Origin: Anaerolineae bacterium
GTDB lineage: Bacteria; Chloroflexota; Anaerolineae; Aggregatilineales; Phototrophicaceae
DNA length: 39,027 nt
Reading direction: 5' to 3'
NCBI GenBank assembly: GCA_017303635.1
Contig: JAFLCG010000028.1
Span: 1 to 39,027 of the forward strand
Under the pieces are notes generated by a model that saw only the letters and a program-made list of their open reading frames with translations, was not told where the DNA came from and searched no databases. Positions 16,868 to 24,081 of this stretch are shown here, in pieces (within the stretch, counting starts at the first letter, position 1; every line of letters begins with the position of its first letter). The translations under genes were made by a program, and so were the position numbers.

Positions 16868-17538
16868 CAGCCGATCTCCATGCGTGGGAACCACAGGTCA
16901 AGGTCATCTGTCGGCGGAAGCTCCGGTTTCGGTTCAGAGCGCAACTGATACCACTCCGGGCCGATGAGTTCATCGAGGATCTCGGTCATGTGTCGGTTGG
17001 AGATGTCCTTGAGCAGTTCAATGTGACCCTTATCACCGTTGTTGTACATGGGCATGTCGGTATCCGCAGTTGGAGCGGTGCCGGGCAGGATGACATGCGT
17101 GTGCAGTTGCTCGAGCGGTTCGATACCATCCTCGGTATCGGTCAGGCGGTTGTGCAGGACATAGCTGTATTCCGGCAGGTGATAACCACGAGCCAGGTAG
17201 TAATCCTCCACAATGCGTTCGGTCAGTTCACAGACCATGTCGCGTTTGAGATCATCCGGGATGAGCGCCATCAGGTCGGGAGCCGGTGAGACGACCCAGG
17301 TCCAGGCCAGGACATGCTTGCTCTGGAGGCGATCACAGGACTCGAAGATGGCGCGGTAATGGGTGCCAAGACCTCGATCTACCCAGCGTTCGATCTGGCC
17401 ATCCTGCTGGATGTGATCCTGGGCGTTATCGCGGTACTGGAGATACTTGAGCGTCGCCTGAAGTCCTTGCCGACCGGTACCACGACCTTTGCGGCGAGGG
17501 CTTTTGTAGGCCCAGTCTGAAATGATGAGGTCATTCAT
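16867..17538 (-). CDS. HUH relaxase-like protein, copy 2
   Basis: A 223-residue protein with the HUH motif LHTHVILPGT and N-terminal tyrosines in YLQYRD. It is co-linear with the protein at 475-1146 and of identical length, differing at perhaps 40-45 percent of positions. It sits in the classic mobilization order: RHH protein upstream (8-base overlap at the start), coupling protein downstream (TGATG overlap). It should nick an origin of transfer, probably in the divergent region at 17891-18135. No strong ribosome binding site precedes the ATG, consistent with translational coupling to the RHH gene. Confidence 0.78.
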   Translation of the reverse strand: MNDLIISDWAYKSPRRKGRGTGRQGLQATLKYLQYRDNAQDHIQQDGQIERWVDRGLGTHYRAIFESCDRLQSKHVLAWTWVVSPAPDLMALIPDDLKRDMVCELTERIVEDYYLARGYHLPEYSYVLHNRLTDTEDGIEPLEQLHTHVILPGTAPTADTDMPMYNNGDKGHIELLKDISNRHMTEILDELIGPEWYQLRSEPKPELPPTDDLDLWFPRMEIG

Positions 17539-17890
17539 GGCGGACGGAAGCCAGGTGTTTCGACAGAGCGGCATGATGCTTGCGAGCGGCATCCACAGCG
17601 GCATTCAGGGCTGCGTTATCGACCTGACCACCGAGGATGAGGAAGAGCAGTACATCCAGATGAAAACTGAGGGCAGCTTCCAGAGCATCCAGGCGGCGTT
17701 CAAAGCTGCGCTGGAAGTGCTTGCGACTACCCATCAGGTCAGCCTGTTCATCCAGATAGCGGCGGATGGCATCACGGATGAGGTCAGCTTCAGTCACATC
17801 ACGGTTCTGCTGGCTGACCAGCAGGGCGAGACGATCGGCCATGTCCTGAGTCAGACTCAAACTGCGACGGACGGGATAGAGGGTCATCAT
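17531..17890 (-). CDS. Ribbon-helix-helix relaxosome accessory protein
   Basis: 119 residues. The N-terminal region shows a ribbon-helix-helix: a short strand RRSLSLT followed by DMADRLALLVSQQ and EADLIRDAIRRYLDEQ. The remainder is helical, with a hydrophobic stretch (HLDVLLFLI). The start at 17890 has TGGAG five bases upstream, and a second ATG follows at once. Proteins like this bind origins of transfer to help the relaxase and often repress their own promoter. Gene order with the relaxase and coupling protein supports that role. Confidence 0.75.
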   Translation of the reverse strand: MMTLYPVRRSLSLTQDMADRLALLVSQQNRDVTEADLIRDAIRRYLDEQADLMGSRKHFQRSFERRLDALEAALSFHLDVLLFLILGGQVDNAALNAAVDAARKHHAALSKHLASVRHE

Positions 17891-18135
17891 GAGACTCCAG
17901 GTGAGCACATCTAGAAGCAGTATGCCAGAGTATCCAGGAGCAACCGGGGGAATATTGCCAAGCGATGAGGGGAAATTTACCGCGAGTAGGACCGGGATGA
18001 GGGCCAATATGTCCTGTTATGCAGGAAAAGAACAGGTAATAATTACGTAATATTACACACAGGATCATTTGGAGAAAGTCGTTATCTGCCCCTATAATTG
18101 AACGCAGTGACAAAACAGCAATCGAAAGCACATCA
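17891..18135. promoter_or_regulatory. Divergent region: candidate oriT/operators of mobilization module
   Basis: This lies between the RHH gene (minus) and hsdM (plus). It has an inverted repeat CCTGTT (18013-18018) / AACAGG (18031-18036) and a perfect palindrome ATTACGTAAT (18042-18051) in an AT-rich setting, followed by the hsdM promoter. Such dyads next to an RHH-relaxase operon are typical of operators and of origins of transfer. No nick site can be assigned. Confidence 0.45.
18069..18098 (+). promoter_or_regulatory. Predicted promoter of hsdM
   Basis: A consensus -10 box TATAAT (18093-18098) is preceded at 18 bases by TTGGAG (18069-18074), a fair -35 box. The start codon of hsdM is about 37 bases downstream. 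Confidence 0.55.
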
Positions 18136-19716
18136 ATGCCGAAGACCGCCAACGGAAACGGCCTGCCTGCCGACCTCGAATCCACGCTGTGGGCCGCCGC
18201 GGACAAACTGCGCGGGCACCTGGACGCCGCCGAGTACAAACATGTCGTCCTGGGCCTGATCTTCCTGAAGTACATCTCCGATACGTTTCAGGAACTGTAT
18301 CAACGCCTGAGCGCCGACCCGCTGGCAGATCCCGAAGACCGCGACGAATATCTGGCCGAGAACGCCTTCTTCGTGCCGGAGGAAGCCCGCTGGGAACGCC
18401 TCCAACAGAGCGCCCGCAGCGCCGATATTGGCATCCTGATTGACCGGGCCATGGCGGCCATTGAGTCGGATAATCCCCTGCTCAAGGGCGTGTTACCGCA
18501 GGATTACGGCCGGGCTGACCTGGACAAACGCCGCCTGGGTGAACTCATCGACCTGATCAGCACGGTGACGGTGGGCGACGCCGAGAGCCGTTCGCAGGAT
18601 ATCCTCGGGCGGGTGTACGAATACTTCCTGGGGCAATTCGCCACGGCCGAGGGCAAGAAAGGGGGTCAGTTCTACACCCCAGCCTCAGTCGTCCGGTTGC
18701 TGGTGGAGATGCTGGAACCCTACCGTGGCCGAGTCTATGACCCCTGCTGCGGCAGCGGTGGCATGTTCGTCCAGTCGGAGAAGTTCATCCGGGCGCACGG
18801 TGGCAACGTGGGCGATCTTTCCGTCTACGGACAGGAGAGCAACCCGACCACCTGGCGCTTGTGCAAGATGAACCTCGCCATCCGGGGAATCGAGTCCAAC
18901 CTGGGCACCCACCCGGATGACACCTTCCACCACAACCTGCACCGGGATCTGCGCGCGGATTTTGTCCTCGCCAATCCCCCTTTCAACATGAGCGACTGGG
19001 GCGGCGGGCTGCTGACCGATGACCCGCGCTGGCGCTACGGCCTGCCCCCAACGGGCAACGCCAACTACGCCTGGGTGCAGCACATTATCCACCACCTGAG
19101 CAGCAGCGGACGGGCCGGGTTCGTCCTCTCCAACGGCTCGATGAGCACCAACACCGCCACCGAGGGAGCCATCCGCCGCGCCCTGGTCGAAGCCGATCTG
19201 ATCGACTGCATGGTGGCGCTGCCGCCGCAGTTGTTCTACAACACGCAGATCCCGGCCTGCCTGTGGTTCATCAACCGGCGCAAACCCGACCACCGCCGGG
19301 GGCAGACGCTGTTCATCGACGCCCGCGCCCTGGGCTACCTGGTCAACCGCACCCTGCGCGACCTGACCGCCGAGGAGATCGCCCACATCACCGCCACCTA
19401 TCACCAGTGGCGGGCCCCTGCCCTCACCCTAAATCCCGCTCCCGAACGCGGAGTACCGCTGGGAGAGGGACTTGCAGAGGGGGGCTACGCCGATCAGCCC
19501 GGCTTCTGCAAGAGTGCGACGCTGGAGGAGATCGCCGGGCATGGCTACGTGCTGACCCCCGGACGCTACGTGGGCGCTGCCGATGCCGAAGACGACGGTG
19601 AACCCTTTGGCGAGAAGATGACCCGCCTGACCGCCACCCTGAGCGAGCAGTTCGCGGAAAGCGCCCGACTGGAAGGTATAATTCGCGAGAATCTACGGAG
19701 GTTAGGCTATGAGTAA
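18136..19716 (+). CDS. hsdM: Type I restriction-modification DNA methyltransferase subunit
   Basis: 526 residues. The N-terminal helical HsdM domain (LRGHLDAAEYKHVVLGLIFLK) is followed by the adenine methyltransferase core with the SAM-binding motif DPCCGSGGMF and the catalytic motif NPPF. It pairs with HsdS to methylate adenine in a bipartite site and with HsdR for cleavage. Between residues about 430 and 455 there is an unusual Pro/Leu/Gly-rich insertion encoded by a palindromic mini-repeat (DNA 19423-19485). The gene ends in an 8-base overlap with the nucleotidyltransferase gene. Confidence 0.96.
   Translation: MPKTANGNGLPADLESTLWAAADKLRGHLDAAEYKHVVLGLIFLKYISDTFQELYQRLSADPLADPEDRDEYLAENAFFVPEEARWERLQQSARSADIGILIDRAMAAIESDNPLLKGVLPQDYGRADLDKRRLGELIDLISTVTVGDAESRSQDILGRVYEYFLGQFATAEGKKGGQFYTPASVVRLLVEMLEPYRGRVYDPCCGSGGMFVQSEKFIRAHGGNVGDLSVYGQESNPTTWRLCKMNLAIRGIESNLGTHPDDTFHHNLHRDLRADFVLANPPFNMSDWGGGLLTDDPRWRYGLPPTGNANYAWVQHIIHHLSSSGRAGFVLSNGSMSTNTATEGAIRRALVEADLIDCMVALPPQLFYNTQIPACLWFINRRKPDHRRGQTLFIDARALGYLVNRTLRDLTAEEIAHITATYHQWRAPALTLNPAPERGVPLGEGLAEGGYADQPGFCKSATLEEIAGHGYVLTPGRYVGAADAEDDGEPFGEKMTRLTATLSEQFAESARLEGIIRENLRRLGYE
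19423..19485. repeat. Palindromic mini-repeat inserted in frame in hsdM
   Basis: CCTCACCCTAAATCCCGCTC through GGGAGAGGGACTTGC resembles the dispersed intergenic palindromes common in some GC-rich bacteria. Here it lies inside a coding region and adds about 20 residues between conserved HsdM blocks. A related but degraded element lies at 23825-23870. Confidence 0.55.
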
Positions 19717-20026
19717 CCCCATCCTGGAAACCGCCCCATCACTTGATCTCGTCCGCGCTCACCGCGATGAGATTCTGGCGCTGGCGGAAAAACACGGTGC
19801 CTACAACATCCGCGTCTTTGGCAGCGTGGCGCGGGCAGAAGCCACCCCGGAAAGTGACATTGATTTGCTGGTCAGTTGGGACTATGACCGCGTCTCCGCC
19901 TGGGGCGGCGTGGGCTTTGATAGCGACGTAGCCGAGTTGCTGGGTCGCCGGGTGGATGTGATCTCGGAAAACGGGCTTTCCCCGTATGTGAGGGATTCCA
20001 TCCTCAAGGAAGCGATCCCGCTATGA
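19709..20026 (+). CDS. MNT-type nucleotidyltransferase (antitoxin-like)
   Basis: 105 residues with the minimal nucleotidyltransferase signature GSVARAEATPESDIDLLV (GS..., then D.D). In MNT-HEPN pairs this enzyme is generally the antitoxin, modifying or neutralizing the HEPN RNase; that is known for the family, not shown here. The start overlaps the hsdM end by eight bases, and the stop overlaps the HEPN start in ATGA, so it is fully embedded in the restriction operon. Confidence 0.9.
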   Translation: MSNPILETAPSLDLVRAHRDEILALAEKHGAYNIRVFGSVARAEATPESDIDLLVSWDYDRVSAWGGVGFDSDVAELLGRRVDVISENGLSPYVRDSILKEAIPL

Positions 20027-20376
20027 ACCGAGACCGCGTGCATCTGCTTTTCATCCAGCGCTGTATTGGCAATGTCCAACGTCTGACGCAGCCCGGCGAA
20101 GCTGATTTCCGTGCGGATGAGGATAAGCAGGCCAGCGTCCTTTATTACATGCAGTCCCTATCGGAAGCCACCAAGAATATCAGCCAGGAATTGCGCGATA
20201 CGCAACCCCAGATCGCGTGGGTGCAGATACGGGGTTTCCGAAACCGAATTGCACATGATTATCTGAATGTCGACCTGGGGCTGGTCTGGCGCATCATTAC
20301 GGTTGAACTGGAGTCATTGCGCGCCGCCGTTGAAGCCATGCTCGCCACCCTGCCGCCAGAGCCGGACGAGACCTGA
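20023..20376 (+). CDS. HEPN-domain protein (toxin-like partner of MNT)
   Basis: 117 residues, helical, with the HEPN RNase motif R-N-R-I-A-H-D (RGFRNRIAHDYLNVD, near residue 70). It resembles HepT/DUF86 proteins, probably a ribonuclease toxin controlled by the MNT partner just upstream. The ATGA overlap ensures coupled translation. Its presence inside a type I locus suggests abortive defence or stabilization of the island. Confidence 0.9.
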   Translation: MNRDRVHLLFIQRCIGNVQRLTQPGEADFRADEDKQASVLYYMQSLSEATKNISQELRDTQPQIAWVQIRGFRNRIAHDYLNVDLGLVWRIITVELESLRAAVEAMLATLPPEPDET

Positions 20377-20380
20377 CCGC

Positions 20381-20713
20381 ATGGCCCCCTTCAAACACGC
20401 CTTTATGGCTATCGCCACCGACTTTGAACTGGAGCCGGTCATCGAGCAGTACCTGACCACCTACCCGGAGATCCAGCCGCGCCAGTACAGCATCGTCTGG
20501 AAGACCCAGGCCGAGCGCCACGCGGCGGACTACTGTTACCTCATCGTCTTTGATTACGTCGCAGGCCGACACCATCCGCGCCTGGACGACTTCATCAAGG
20601 CCTATTGTGAGCTGCACGACAAAGTGGCGGCGATCAACCCCAGCGGACATGTCTTCCCCAACTTGGCGAAGCCGACCTACGGCAACCCGACCCGTTATCA
20701 GCCGAAGCGATGA
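20381..20713 (+). CDS. Hypothetical protein in restriction operon
   Basis: A 110-residue protein starting five bases after the HEPN stop. I do not recognise it. It has alternating hydrophobic strands (YSIVWKT, YCYLIVFDYVAG) and helices with several His and Tyr residues, suggesting a small compact alpha/beta domain. It ends 18 bases before hsdS. The tight spacing makes it part of the operon. A role tied to the toxin pair or to restriction is inference. Confidence 0.65.
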   Translation: MAPFKHAFMAIATDFELEPVIEQYLTTYPEIQPRQYSIVWKTQAERHAADYCYLIVFDYVAGRHHPRLDDFIKAYCELHDKVAAINPSGHVFPNLAKPTYGNPTRYQPKR

Positions 20714-20731
20714 GTGATGGCACATAACTAG

Positions 20732-22051
20732 ATGATAAACAGTTTTCCCGAACATTGGACTATGGCACGTCTAAAAGATATTGGACAGCTTGATAGAGGA
20801 CGATCCAGACATCGCCCCCGTTACGCTGAACACCTTTACGGTGGCCCCTATCCGTTTATACAGACAGGCGACATTAAAGCAGCCAACGGGAGAATAACTG
20901 CCTTTACGCAAACCTATAGTGAAGCAGGTCTAGCCCAAAGTCGCCTTTGGCCTGCAAATACGTTATGCATAACAATAGCGGCTAACATCGCTGAAACTGC
21001 GATTCTGACCTTCCCAGCGTGCTTTCCTGATAGTGTAATCGGCTTCATTGCAGATGAGTCTAGATGCGATGTCCATTTTGTTGAATTTATGTTTCGGCAA
21101 CTCAAGCAAAGAATACAGCTTGAGGCATCTGGAAGTGTTCAAGACAATATCAATCTTGCCACGTTTGACCGACTTTATTTTCCCCTCCCTCCCCTCCCCG
21201 AACAGCGCGAGATCGCCCACATCCTCGCCGCCTTCGACGACAAGATCGACCTCAACCGCCGCATGAACGCCGCGCTGGAGGCCACCGCCCGCGCCCTCTT
21301 CCAGTCCTGGTTCGTGGACTTCGACCCCGTCCGCGCCAAAGCCGAGGGCCGCGCCCCGGAGGGGATGGACGCGGCGACAGCGGCCCTCTTCCCGGACTCG
21401 TTCGAGGACAGCGCCTTGGGGCCAATTCCCAGTGGGTGGCGGGTAGCACCGTTATCAGAACATATCGAAGCCGTTCGCGGATTGAGTTACAAGGGCAGTG
21501 GGCTTACTGATGCCGCAGGCGGCTTGCCTATGCACAACCTCAATTCGGTCTATGAAGGTGGCGGCTACAAGTATGAAGGGATGAAATACTACAGTGGAGA
21601 ATACCAGGAACGACACCTGGCTAAGGCAGGCGATTTAATCGTAACCAACACTGAGCAAGGGCATGATCTGTTGCTGATTGGTTATCCTGCACTCATCCCG
21701 ACACGCTATCCGATCGGTCTATTTTCACACCATCTTTATCGTGTGCGCCCACTGGCCTACTCTCCCATTACTTTACCCTATGTGTATTTCCTCCTAAAAA
21801 CAAATTACTTTCATGATATAGTCAGTGGTTACGCAAATGGTACAACTGTAAACATGCTGCATGTGAATGGTTTACAACGACCACTGATTGTCATCCCGCC
21901 AGCGGCGGTTCTCGCCCGGTTTGACGATCTGGTACTGCCGATGCTCCAGAAGCAAGAATCCAGCCATAGCGAAAACGAACGGTTAGCCAAAACCCGCGAT
22001 GCGATGCTGCCACATCTCATTAGCGGGGAGTTACGGGTAACACGGGAATAA
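20732..22051 (+). CDS. hsdS: Type I restriction-modification specificity subunit
   Basis: 439 residues with the two-part HsdS plan: a first target-recognition domain (about 1-150), a conserved helical spacer (PLPPLPEQREIAHILAAFDD, then ALFQSWFVDFDPV), a second target-recognition domain (about 225-390) and a second conserved tail. It sets the DNA sequence recognised by HsdM and HsdR. GC drops in the recognition-domain parts and rises in the conserved spacer, the usual trace of domain exchange. Confidence 0.94.
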   Translation: MINSFPEHWTMARLKDIGQLDRGRSRHRPRYAEHLYGGPYPFIQTGDIKAANGRITAFTQTYSEAGLAQSRLWPANTLCITIAANIAETAILTFPACFPDSVIGFIADESRCDVHFVEFMFRQLKQRIQLEASGSVQDNINLATFDRLYFPLPPLPEQREIAHILAAFDDKIDLNRRMNAALEATARALFQSWFVDFDPVRAKAEGRAPEGMDAATAALFPDSFEDSALGPIPSGWRVAPLSEHIEAVRGLSYKGSGLTDAAGGLPMHNLNSVYEGGGYKYEGMKYYSGEYQERHLAKAGDLIVTNTEQGHDLLLIGYPALIPTRYPIGLFSHHLYRVRPLAYSPITLPYVYFLLKTNYFHDIVSGYANGTTVNMLHVNGLQRPLIVIPPAAVLARFDDLVLPMLQKQESSHSENERLAKTRDAMLPHLISGELRVTRE

Positions 22052-22090
22052 AGCCAATCGTCAACCAATCTGTTTAGGACATTTCGACCA

Positions 22091-23707
22091 ATGAAGCTCT
22101 CATTCTATCTATTCAACGATACTGTACACGAATTTGACGATGTGGTGAAACCTGATAAGACAAGTGGAGACAAACCAGAGTTTGCAGGCGTAGACCTAAA
22201 AGAATCTGTCCCTTTTGTAGGCAAGGCTTACTTTCAAAGGAACCGCCCGACGCCTCCAAAGTGGTTAGGATTCATAACACCTCATTGTGAGGTCGGAGAC
22301 GTATCTCAGATACTAAATGTGACAAATTCCTTCCTGCTATTGATAAAGGTATCCAATCGAATCTTTGCTATAACTACCGGATTTGGTTTTGCTGCTATCA
22401 ATCGTGACAAGCTAGAAATGAACTTTGGTCTACGTACCTCCTTGAACATGATTGATCCCAATCGCATCAAGCGAGTTCAAGCCCGTAATATTGATCTAGT
22501 CACTCGGCAAAAGATCACAAATGTCAATCTAGATAGCGGCCTTAATGAATTTGAACTGAATAGCGATGATGATCTGATTAGTTCAATCGCAGGCCAACCA
22601 AAGAATACAAAAATAGGTAAGAAAGTGGCAGGTTCCGATTCATTGATTCTTACCTATGAAGCTGACTTCAAAAGATTAGGGGAGAAGTGCAAAGAATTAC
22701 TGGATATATATCAGAGGGATGACTATAAAGAAGGCTTCGATTTTGTTGACAATATACAACAGGTAAGAGATAAGACACTTATAAAGCGTCTTGATCAAAT
22801 ACTTCGTGAAACTCTAGCTGTACGTTCAACGGAAAAACTTACACTTGCTCAGCCTACCATAGATAGTGAAGAACAAATCGAGTCATTTCGGATTAGGTTC
22901 TTGAGAGAGTCAAGAGATGTTGAAGAAGTAACAGTTGAAGAGGTTTATCGATTTTTTGAAGAAGAATTCGAGATCCCAGATTCTGATGATCCCATAGAAA
23001 TTAATCCTCACAATGTAACAATCATAGGGTTAGATAACAATCAAAATCCAGTTACGAAGGGGGACAAGCTCTATGACTACATTGTATTTGAGACCCAACT
23101 AAATGAACGAACATACATCTTGTCGTTAAGCAAATGGTATGAGGTCTCAGCAGATTATATCCAGCGAGTTCAAAGTGAAGTCAGCAAAATTCAATTACTT
23201 GAGCATACTCTGCCTAAAATGATAGAAGACGAACATGAAGGGGAATATAATCAGAGAATCGCAAGTCTTTTCCCAGACAGTGTAATCACCTTAGATAGGG
23301 AGCTAATTCAAATAACTGGTCATCAGACTATTGAGATATGCGATATTCTGACGAAAGATTGCAATTTCGTATGTGTCAAGAAGGAGACGCGATCATCAAC
23401 CCTCAGTCATCTGTTTGCGCAGGGACGGGTATCAGCGATCCTCTTCAATGATGACCAAAGTTACCGTGAAGCAGTCTTGCGAAAAACCCCTCCCGAATGG
23501 CCGATGCTCTTTGATGTAATCAATCCAGACAAGAGCAAGATTAAGTTTGTGTTTGCAATCTCATCTCGCAAACATACTTCACTAGCAGGTAGTCTGCCTT
23601 TCTTCAGTAAGGTGAATCTACTCCAAACTAAGAAAGACATAGAACGCATGGGATTCAAAGTGGAATTAGCCAAAATTGAGTATCAAAGCAATGAATTAGA
23701 ACAATAA
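22091..23707 (+). CDS. TIGR04141 / DUF6119 family sporadically distributed protein
   Basis: 538 residues. The start MKLSFYLFND and the block around residues 90-125 (RIFAITTGFGF, then FGLRTSLNMID) are the hallmarks of the TIGR04141/DUF6119 family, known for patchy distribution. The remainder is mixed alpha/beta. The gene is much richer in A and T than hsdM, hsdS spacers and hsdR around it, so it came from another source. Its place between hsdS and hsdR, where defence accessory genes often sit, suggests an anti-phage function. The biochemical activity cannot be told from the sequence. Confidence 0.8.
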   Translation: MKLSFYLFNDTVHEFDDVVKPDKTSGDKPEFAGVDLKESVPFVGKAYFQRNRPTPPKWLGFITPHCEVGDVSQILNVTNSFLLLIKVSNRIFAITTGFGFAAINRDKLEMNFGLRTSLNMIDPNRIKRVQARNIDLVTRQKITNVNLDSGLNEFELNSDDDLISSIAGQPKNTKIGKKVAGSDSLILTYEADFKRLGEKCKELLDIYQRDDYKEGFDFVDNIQQVRDKTLIKRLDQILRETLAVRSTEKLTLAQPTIDSEEQIESFRIRFLRESRDVEEVTVEEVYRFFEEEFEIPDSDDPIEINPHNVTIIGLDNNQNPVTKGDKLYDYIVFETQLNERTYILSLSKWYEVSADYIQRVQSEVSKIQLLEHTLPKMIEDEHEGEYNQRIASLFPDSVITLDRELIQITGHQTIEICDILTKDCNFVCVKKETRSSTLSHLFAQGRVSAILFNDDQSYREAVLRKTPPEWPMLFDVINPDKSKIKFVFAISSRKHTSLAGSLPFFSKVNLLQTKKDIERMGFKVELAKIEYQSNELEQ

Positions 23708-24081
23708 ACTGATACTCATGACATACGCGGATTGGATCAAAAGATGAGAGAAAATCGAAACATATGTTCCGTTTTTCCACTCCCATCTGTGCTACCCTGA
23801 AGGCATCCCCCGGCTGCCTCCTGTTCCCCCTCTCGTATTGGCGAAGGGGCCAGGGGGTGAGGTGGGCCGCACCTTCCCAACCGCATCCACCCTCCAGGGC
23901 GGCGACGATGCCAAGCTTGCCCACCCCGGCAACGACAACATCGCCACCAACGCCGCCAAGCGCGCCCGGCCACCCTGCACTTTTTCACTTTTTCACTTCT
24001 TCACTTCTTCACTGTGAACTGTGAACTGTGAACTGTGAACTGTGAACTGCCCACCGCCCACTCTGAACTGAGGACTCCCCG
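23708..24081. repeat. Repeat-rich gap between DUF6119 gene and hsdR
   Basis: It contains a palindromic mini-repeat remnant (about 23825-23870), a stretch (23860-23975) that reads like a degraded GC-rich coding fragment without a start, a pyrimidine-rich run of TTTTTCACT/CTTCTTCAC units (about 23980-24010), and five copies plus a partial of ACTGTGA (24011-24049). No intact gene. This is probably scar tissue from insertion of the DUF6119 gene. Confidence 0.6.
24011..24049 (+). repeat. Heptamer tandem repeat (ACTGTGA, 5.6 copies)
   Basis: Perfect 7-bp units lie 33-71 bases upstream of the hsdR start codon. Copy number could change by slippage and alter promoter or leader spacing of hsdR (phase variation), which is inference. 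Confidence 0.85.

Noticed and set aside
24011..24049. Heptamer repeat considered as a CRISPR array
   Set aside because: Seven-base units without spacers and no cas genes nearby.
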